From positions 1 to 64,000 of the forward strand of contig NZ_CBDDRA010000005.1 of NCBI RefSeq assembly GCF_965232925.1: DNA of 64,000 nt. Direction: 5' to 3'. The translations under genes were made by a program, and so were the position numbers. Numbering within the stretch: the first letter of the stretch is position 1; every line of letters begins with the position of its first letter. The notes under the pieces were generated by a model. It saw only the letters and a program-made list of their open reading frames with translations. It searched no databases and was not told the DNA's origin. This document shows, piece by piece, positions 46,601-53,800 of the stretch. This stretch comes from Tumidithrix helvetica. Lineage in GTDB: Bacteria; Cyanobacteriota; Cyanobacteriia; Pseudanabaenales; Pseudanabaenaceae.

Positions 46601-48752
46601 ATTTTGCGATATTCTTGGCTACCAAGAAGCCGAACTGTTCAATAAAACCTTTGAGGAAATTACTCATCCCGATGACATTGCCCTAGACAGAGAAAATGTT
46701 AGGAAACTGCTGACAGGAGAGAGTAAGGCATTTTTCATAGAAAAGCGCTACATTCACAAAGATAGTCGCATTATCTGGGTAAACCTTAATGTATCGCTAA
46801 TCAATAACTTGAATGGAGAGCCAGAATACTTTATTGGGGTCGTTCAAGATATTAGCGATCGCAAACAAGCAGAACAAAACCTCCAAGCTGAGAGATTGCG
46901 TTTGCAAATTGCCCTAGAAGCCTCTGAAATGGGTACTTGGGAGTCCAATATGGAGATAGGCTATTGGTCAGAACGCACAGAAGCAATTTTTGGTTTTGCC
47001 CCTGGTACATTTCCAGGCGATCGCGAGGCTTTTATGAAATTGGTTTATGCCGAAGACCAAGAGCGCGTATTTAGCGCCCTTGCTCGTAGTTTTACCACCC
47101 AATCTCCCTACAAAATCGAATATCGGATTAACTACCCCCATGGAGAAATTCGTTGGGTGGTTGTGAATGGGAAAGTAGCACGAAATGAAGATGGTACTGG
47201 CTGGCGGATCGTTGGCGTAGCCCTTGACATTACAGAGCGCAAACGAGCGGAGGAATCCATTCGTTTAAGTCAAGAACAATTGCAACTGGCGCTTGAAGGC
47301 TCAGGTGATGGCTTGTGGGATTGGAATATTGTGACGGGTGAAGCCTATCTGAGTCCGCGTTGGCTGGGAATGTTGGGTTATGAAGTTGGTGAACCTCTAG
47401 GTCATGTCGATACTTGGATTCAAATGCTCCATCCTGACGATCTGCCCCAATTGATGGAGATGCTCAACGCGCACCTGCAAGACAGCTCAGTTCCCTATCA
47501 GGTTGAATATCGCGCCCTTTCTAAAGATGGAACATGGAAATGGATGGCGAACTACGGCAAAGTAGTTGCCCGCGATGCCGATGGCAAGCCTTTACGAATG
47601 GTTGGTTTGCAGAGAGATATTAGCGATCGCAAAGCTGCGGAAGCCCAACTTCAACATCAAGCGCAACAACTCGAAGAGTATACCCAGACTCTAGAACTGA
47701 GGGTAGAAGAACGCACCCAAGAGCTTTCGCAAGCATTATCCAATCTCCAATCTACGCAAGCAGGACTGATTCAATCCGAAAAGATGGCAGCCTTGGGACA
47801 ACTCACTGCCAGTGTCGCCCACGAGATCAACACGCCTCTAGGTGTGATTCGCGCAGCTACGGGCAATATCGTCGCGGCTAGCAGTGTCTCCCTGCAGCAA
47901 TTGCCCCAACTCATGCAAAGCCTGACTCCCAAACAACAGGAGGAGTTCCTGCGTTTGGTAAATGCCGCCCTTCAGAAATCTCAACCGCTATCTACCAGAG
48001 AAGAGCGACAACTGCGGCGACAACTGCAAAGCGAACTGGCTACCCAAGGTATTGCCAACGCAGTTGGCATCGCGAATCAACTCAGTCAGATGCAACTGGG
48101 TTCCGATCTGCACCTTTATCAATCTATTCTGCAAGATCCGAACTGTCACGACATTTTGCAGGTTGCCTACAAACTGGTATTGCAACATCAAAATACTCGC
48201 AGCATTCAACAGGAAGTAGACCGCGCCGCCAAGATCGTGTTTGCGCTCAAAACCTACAGCCATCGCAGCGAAGCTGGTGAGAAGAGTCTCGCTCAAATTA
48301 GCGATGGCATTGAGGTAGCTCTGACGCTCTACCAAAGCCGTCTGAAACAAGGAATTGAAGTGATCCGCCGCTATGCCGAAATCCCAGCAATTCTCTGCGA
48401 CCCTGACGAACTCACGCAAGTGTGGGTGAATTTAATCGATAATGCGATTTATGCCATGGGGCAAGTGGGTACGTTAGAAGTTACATTGACCCAAAATCTA
48501 GAACATGCGATCGTGGAAATTACAGATTCGGGATGCGGAATTCCGACAGAAATTCAAGCAAAAATCTTCGAGCCGTTTGTGACCTCCAAACCGAGGGGAG
48601 AAGGTAGCGGACTAGGACTGGACATTGTGCGACAAATTGTTCGGAAACATGATGGTGACATTCAGGTCAAGAGTCAATCGGGACGAACGACCTTTAGCCT
48701 TTACTTTCCATTGCCTATAGACCTCAAGGACAGGAGGGAAAAACTGCCATGA
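43608..48752 (+). CDS. Receiver-8xPAS-GAF-histidine kinase
   Basis: A 1714-residue soluble sensor kinase. It begins with a receiver (1-125, Asp61 in IADQIMPGMKGD, LTGQA, KPW) nearly identical in type to those at 33220 and 50823. A coiled coil follows, then PAS domains at about 168-281, 288-408 and 418-538, a GAF domain at 541-695, and five more PAS domains (716-835, 843-961, 968-1088, 1096-1215, 1223-1345). Most are followed by a DI(S/T)(D/E)RK linker. The kinase core has His1405 (SVAHEINTPLG), the roughly 110-residue helical insert shared with three paralogues here, NLIDNAIYAM and GEGSGLGL. Receiver, first PAS and GAF are close to those of the 50823 protein. The stop overlaps the next start in ATGA, so translation is coupled. 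Ligands are unknown. Confidence 0.92.
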   Translation: MSKPTILCVDDERNVLLTLRTQLMCYFPDFTVEIAESAEEALEVVENLLADGLELPLAIADQIMPGMKGDRFLIELHDRHPETLKIMLTGQARAEDVGNAVNRGNLYRFMAKPWNETDLKLTVTEALRSYQQNQENARQRLEIEQTKLELEALNARLESQVQENIQQLKLFVEHTPAAVAMFDRNMHYLLTSRQWKEDYNLGDREIIGRSHYDVFPDIPDRWRKIHQRCLGGAIERCEEDYFIRSDGSITWTQWEIHPWYADANKIGGIIMFTQVITDRKLAEIALRESKASLAMAQRLAHIGNWEFDLQTQEITWSEEIYHMFGLDPTQPVPPYTEYIEKIHPDDRPTLLRHIEEAAVNGTSYTIDYRAIFTDGSIRYHEGRGEAIRDSQGEIVKLQGTALDITERKSAEIALRESELRFRGIFDQMFQFVGLLSPTGKLLEINQQALQFTGLSREEFLSYDFWEVPAWHTPEAVEFVRNAVLSAGRGEFVRGEVEACGVGNHSIAIDFSLRPVMDEAGKVVLLIAEGRDITERKHEELALQSLLHGTASITGKEFFPELVRQIAIALDVSYVYITQQVGETLETIAWYGDDRLQPNLTYKIAQTPCELAMREGLYSCSSVKQMFPLDEDLLGLEVDSYLGVALQNGAGEKIGVLCVLGRKPLLNPKRAELLLRIFGARAIAEMERLQVLEDLQNLNLELDRRVRERTQELLQSRNFLEVIIENIPLSLFVKNGKAEKFGEFLLWNKTSELMFGLTKEQAIGKSVYDFFPKEQSDFFNEKDRSSFALAKIEDIPEEPIDSLSLGRRILHTIKVPMFDEQGNPDYLICISEDITDRKQTDNTMRQYGRMISSSPDGMALVDRNYTYRLVNQTYLDRNGQAWEDIIGRTIPDLLGENAFQFVIKPRLDRCLAGEIIRYEDWFHFQKVGDRFIRVTYSPYFEENGTISGVVVSTQDDTERRKVEISLQQSEERFRATFEQAAVGIGQTDLNGQFVKLNQKFCDILGYQEAELFNKTFEEITHPDDIALDRENVRKLLTGESKAFFIEKRYIHKDSRIIWVNLNVSLINNLNGEPEYFIGVVQDISDRKQAEQNLQAERLRLQIALEASEMGTWESNMEIGYWSERTEAIFGFAPGTFPGDREAFMKLVYAEDQERVFSALARSFTTQSPYKIEYRINYPHGEIRWVVVNGKVARNEDGTGWRIVGVALDITERKRAEESIRLSQEQLQLALEGSGDGLWDWNIVTGEAYLSPRWLGMLGYEVGEPLGHVDTWIQMLHPDDLPQLMEMLNAHLQDSSVPYQVEYRALSKDGTWKWMANYGKVVARDADGKPLRMVGLQRDISDRKAAEAQLQHQAQQLEEYTQTLELRVEERTQELSQALSNLQSTQAGLIQSEKMAALGQLTASVAHEINTPLGVIRAATGNIVAASSVSLQQLPQLMQSLTPKQQEEFLRLVNAALQKSQPLSTREERQLRRQLQSELATQGIANAVGIANQLSQMQLGSDLHLYQSILQDPNCHDILQVAYKLVLQHQNTRSIQQEVDRAAKIVFALKTYSHRSEAGEKSLAQISDGIEVALTLYQSRLKQGIEVIRRYAEIPAILCDPDELTQVWVNLIDNAIYAMGQVGTLEVTLTQNLEHAIVEITDSGCGIPTEIQAKIFEPFVTSKPRGEGSGLGLDIVRQIVRKHDGDIQVKSQSGRTTFSLYFPLPIDLKDRREKLP

Positions 48753-50830
48753 ATCCACAAGATTTAGCCACACTCCTTAAGGCATCTCAATCGATTTCCA
48801 GTGAAATTGAACTTGATAAGCTCGTGGAAACGTTCCTCAATATCGCGATCGTCCATGCGGTTGCAGAGAAGGGCGTCTTATTACTACAAGTGGAACAGGA
48901 GCTACAGATCGCCGCCCTAGGAACCTCTGGACAGCAGCCGCAAATCCTATCCGCACCGATATCTCTAGAATTAAGCCAAGATGTGGCAAGTAGTTTGGTA
49001 AATTGGGTCATATGCAGTTTAGAACCTCTAGTCTTAGCCGATGCTAGGGAAAATACTCAGTTTGCTAGCGATCGCTACATCATCCAGCACCAACCCAAAA
49101 GCGTTCTATGTACTCCCATTCTGAGACAAGGAAAGTTGCTGGGGGTTTTATATCTAGAAAACAATCTGACCGTGGGGGCATTCACCAGCGATCGGATTGC
49201 CGTTCTCAACCTCCTCAGTACCCAAGCCGCGATCTCTCTTGACAACGCTCGCATACTCAATGAAAGCCAGCAATCTAAGCTCGATCTCCAGCAGAGCAAC
49301 GCTTTTCTGGAAGCTCAGCGAGAAGCTTCTCCAGATGGCATTTTAGTGATTGACAAAAATCGACGGGTTAGTGCCTACAATCGGGGATTTGCCGAACTAT
49401 GGAACATTCCTCAGAGCGTTCTTGACACCAAAGACGATTACCAGCTTTTAGGATTTGTCCTAGATCGCCTAGAGCAGCCAGAGGAGTTTTTAAAAAAGGT
49501 GGAATATCTCTACGAGCATCCGTATGAAGCTAGTTTTGATGAGATTAACTTGAGGAATGGATATGTTTTGGAACGGGCTTCTACCTCGGTAATACTGCCA
49601 TCTGGAGAGCATTGTGGGAGAATCTGGAGCTTCCGTGACATTAGCGATCGCAAAGCCACTGAAGCCAAACTCCAACACCAAGCACGACTACTTGAAGAGT
49701 ATTCCCAAACCCTAGAGCAAAAGGTGGAAGAACGCACGCAGGAACTCTCTCAGACTTTAGCCGACCTCCAAGCTACCCAAGCAGAACTGATTCAAGCGGA
49801 AAAAATGGCAGCGCTCGGACAGCTCACTGCCAGCGTTGCCCATGAAGTCAACACACCTTTAGGGGTAATTCGCAGTGCCACAGGCAATATTATCGCTGCG
49901 TTTAACGTTTCACTTCAACAATTACCAGTATTGATGCAACGGCTAGCTCCTTCACAACAGGCTGCTTTTATCGCTTTGGTAAATACTTCGCTTCAGCAAC
50001 AGCAGTCTCTCTCAACCAAAGAGGAACGACAACTGCGGCGGCGATTGCAAACTGAACTCAGCGATCTGGGGATTGTCGATGCTCAAGCGATCGCTTCTCA
50101 ACTCGCCATCCTGCGAATAGACTCAGTTCTCGAAGCCTATCAGCCCCTTCTCGAAGTTCCTGATTGCTATGACATTTTACAGGTTGCTTATAAGCTGGTG
50201 CAGCAAAGCCAGAATGCCAGTAACATTCAACAGGAAGTCGATCGCGCGGCAAAAATCGTGTTTGCGCTCAAAACATACAGCCATCGCAGTGAAGCTGGTG
50301 AGAAAAGTCTCGCCCAAATTAGCGATGGCATTGAGGTAGCCCTGACGCTCTATCAAAGCCGACTGAAACAAGGGATTGAAGTGATCCGTCGCTATGCCAA
50401 AATCTCCGCAATTCTCTGCGACCCAGATGAACTCACGCAAGTATGGGTAAATTTAATTGACAATGCCATCTATGCGATGGGGCAGCAAGGTACGCTTGAG
50501 GTTGCTATAGCGCAAACTGAAGAACATGCGATCGTGGAAATCACAGATTCAGGAGGCGGGATTCCTGTAGAGATGCAAGCCAAGATTTTTGAGCCGTTTG
50601 TAACCACAAAGCCAAGGGGCGAAGGGAGTGGGCTGGGGCTAGACATTGTTCAGAAAATTGTGCAGAAGCATGATGGTGAAATTCAAGTTTGCAGCCATCT
50701 GGGGCGCACAACATTTACAGTTATTTTACCCTTGGCAAATATCTGTGATAAACCTTCCTCTGGATACCCTTTAACGACAGGAGATGTCATACCATGCGAT
50801 CGTAGCGATCGGGAGATGCCCAATGAATAA
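48749..50830 (+). CDS. GAF-PAS-histidine kinase resembling the C-terminal half of the giant kinases
   Basis: A 693-residue kinase: GAF (about 1-175), PAS (about 185-300), coiled coil, and histidine kinase core with His365 (SVAHEVNTPLG), NLIDNAIYAM, DSGGGIP and GEGSGLGL. The first residues (MNPQDLATLLKASQSISSEI) align with the GAF start inside the 36462 protein (YEALDLATLLKASQAISEEI), so this gene looks like that protein without its Ser/Thr kinase and ATPase. A tract of the kinase core is almost identical to the 43608 protein (2 differences in about 63 residues), while the preceding insert differs at about 44 of 116 positions. Its start overlaps the previous stop by 4 bases, and its stop overlaps the next start by 8. 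Confidence 0.92.
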   Translation: MNPQDLATLLKASQSISSEIELDKLVETFLNIAIVHAVAEKGVLLLQVEQELQIAALGTSGQQPQILSAPISLELSQDVASSLVNWVICSLEPLVLADARENTQFASDRYIIQHQPKSVLCTPILRQGKLLGVLYLENNLTVGAFTSDRIAVLNLLSTQAAISLDNARILNESQQSKLDLQQSNAFLEAQREASPDGILVIDKNRRVSAYNRGFAELWNIPQSVLDTKDDYQLLGFVLDRLEQPEEFLKKVEYLYEHPYEASFDEINLRNGYVLERASTSVILPSGEHCGRIWSFRDISDRKATEAKLQHQARLLEEYSQTLEQKVEERTQELSQTLADLQATQAELIQAEKMAALGQLTASVAHEVNTPLGVIRSATGNIIAAFNVSLQQLPVLMQRLAPSQQAAFIALVNTSLQQQQSLSTKEERQLRRRLQTELSDLGIVDAQAIASQLAILRIDSVLEAYQPLLEVPDCYDILQVAYKLVQQSQNASNIQQEVDRAAKIVFALKTYSHRSEAGEKSLAQISDGIEVALTLYQSRLKQGIEVIRRYAKISAILCDPDELTQVWVNLIDNAIYAMGQQGTLEVAIAQTEEHAIVEITDSGGGIPVEMQAKIFEPFVTTKPRGEGSGLGLDIVQKIVQKHDGEIQVCSHLGRTTFTVILPLANICDKPSSGYPLTTGDVIPCDRSDREMPNE

Positions 50831-53800
50831 GCAAACTATCCTCTGCGTTGATGACGAACGCAATGTTCTTCTCGCTTTAAGAACCCAGTTGTTGCGGCAT
50901 TTTCCTGACTGTAAGGTTGAAATCGCCGAAAGTGCGGATGAAGCGTTTGAACTCGTTGAAGATTTATTGTCTGAGGGCGTAGAAATTCCCCTGGTCATTT
51001 CTGACCAAATCATGCCAGGCATGAAGGGCGATCGATTTCTGATAGAACTACACCATCGCTATCCTCAGATTTTGCAAGTGATGCTCACGGGGCAAGCCAG
51101 CGCCGAGGATGTCGGCAATGTTGTCAATCAGGGGAACCTCTATCGCTTTCTGGCTAAACCTTGGAACGAGATCGATCTCAGTCTAACAGTGACAGAGGCG
51201 TTACGCCGCTATCAGCAAGAGCAGCAACTAGCCCAACAACAAGTGGCCCTCGAACGAGCTAATCGCGAACTAGAAGCGTTAAATGCCGATCTAGAGCAAC
51301 AGGTGCAGGAGCGCACCCAGCAACTACGGCGCAATCAGCAACAACTACAGTTATTCGTGGAATATAGCCCAGTAGCAGTAGCAATGTTCGATTGCCAGAT
51401 GAACTATCAGGTAGCCAGTCAGCGCTGGATATCAGACTATAACTTAGGCGAACAACCCATCATCGGGAAATGTCATTACGATGTGTTTCCTGGAGTTCCC
51501 GATTACTGGAAAAAGATTCATCAACGCGGCTTAAATGGATTTGTAGAGAGAAACGAACAAGACACATACATTCGTCCCGATGGGAAACAGGAGTGGGTGC
51601 GTTGGGAGGTTCGTCCTTGGTACGATACAGAAGATTCTATCGGTGGCATCATTATCTTTGGCGAAGTGATCACCGATCGCATTCTGGTAGCAGAGGCACT
51701 TCGGGAAAGCGAACGACGTTATCGCCTCCTTTCAGAAGTTAGCCCCGTTGGCATTTTTCACAACGATCTGAGCGGATCTTGCATTTATGCGAATGCTAAA
51801 ACCCTACAAATTACAGGGCTATCTCTAGAAGAAAATTTAGGTAACAACTGGGGCAAAAATTTACACCCCGACGATCGCAGCTGGATGTATGCCGCTTGGA
51901 CTAACTTTGTCGAACAGATAAATCTTGGGCATGATGCCGAATATTGCATCGAACACCGATATCTCTACCCTGATGGTTCGATCAAGTGGGGCTTTGTTCA
52001 AGCCGTTCCCGAACGCAATATAAATGGCGATCTGGTGGGATTTGTCGGTTCGGTTGTTGATATTACCGATCGCAAACAAGAGGACCTAGCCCTGCAAAGC
52101 TTGGTAGAGGGTACTGCTTCTGTTACAGGTAAAGAATTTTTCTCTGAACTGGTTAAACAAATTGCGATCGCCCTTGATGTGTCTTATGTTTATCTTGACC
52201 GACAAGTGGGAGAAAACCTAGAAACGCTTGCCTGGTATGCCGAAGATCGGCTTCAGCCCAATTTAGTCTATAAAATCGCCCATACTCCCTGCGAGTTAGT
52301 GCTTCGAGAAGGTGTCTACGCCTGCTCTGGCGTGAAACAGTTGTTTCCACTTAATCAAAATTTGGTTGGGAGGGATGTAGATAGCTACCTAGGTGTTGCC
52401 TTGCAAAATGCCGCAGGTGAAAAGATCGGAGTGCTTTGCGTGCTAAATCACCAACCATTATTCAATCCCAAACGTGCCGAACTATTGCTCCGCATTTTTG
52501 GAGCGCGAGTCACTGTGGAATTAGAAAGATCGCAGACTTTAGACGATCTAGAATCTCTCAACCAAAATCTGGAAGAACGAGTAAATAAACGCACCCAAGA
52601 ATTAGCAGGATCTAAACTAATACTACAGGAGAGTGAAGAAAGATTTCGACAGCTAGCAGAAAATATCGATCAAGTCTTTTGGCTTGCGCCTGCGGATCAA
52701 AGTCGAACCATGTATGTCAGTCCAGCCTTTGAGAGAATTTGGGGATATACCTGTGAAGAACTCTACCGCACGCCCATGCTTTGGTTAGAAGCCATCCATC
52801 CGCAAGATCGCGATCGCATCATGATATCACTAGAGAAGACTGCTGAGAACGGACACGATCGAGAATACCGTATAATTCGACGCGATGGAGAGATTCGCTG
52901 GATTCACGATCGCGCCTTTCCGATCCGAGATCGATCCAGTCAGGTGTATCGCATTGCAGGAATTGCTGAAGATATCAGCGATCGCAAACGTACAGAACAA
53001 CAACTCCAGTCAGAGCGATTGCGTTTGCAACTGGCTCTGGAGGCTGCTGAGATGGGAACTTGGGAATCTAACCTAGATACGGGGATTTGGTCGGAACGAA
53101 CGGAAGCAATTTTTGGCTATGCACCAGGCACTTTCCCCGGCGACCGCGAAGCCTTTCTGAAATTAGTTTATGTCGAAGACCAAGAACGAGTATTTCAGGC
53201 ACTTTCCCATAGTTTTGCCACCCAATCTCCCTACAACGTTGAATACCGAATTAATCACCTCAAGGGAGAGATACGATGGGTCGCAGTGCGTGGAAAAGTC
53301 GTGGAAAATGAAGAGGGTAATGGTTTGCGTATGGTAGGTGTTGCCCTTGACATCACAGAACGCAAACAAGCAGAGGAAGCCCTACGTCAGAGCGAGATGA
53401 AATATCGACGTATTTTTGATAATTCTCAGGTGGGGATTTTCCGCAGTCGCATTGAAGATGGGCTGGTTCTCGCCGCCAATCAATATTTTGTAGAGCTAAC
53501 AGGCTATCAGTCTATCAATGAAGTTGTCGGCAAGAAAAAAACGGCAGACTTTTATAGTATTGACTTGCGCCAGCAAGTTCTCGAACACTTACGTCAGTTC
53601 GGTCAACTCAACAACTTTGAGTTTGAGTTCCAGCAGCATGGGGGCAAACAATGCTGGGGATTGGTTTCCTTAAGTCTCAATCTAGAGGAGCAATGCATTG
53701 ATGGAGTCATTAATGACATTAGCGATCGCAAACAAGTCGAAATTGCCTTGCAAGAGTCCCAGCAGTTTATTCAGAGTATTGCCGAAAACACGCCTAATAT

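Noticed and set aside
50784..50822. Upstream start for the hybrid kinase
   Set aside because: The receiver domain begins right at ATG 50823, which has a GGGAGA motif and couples to the preceding stop.
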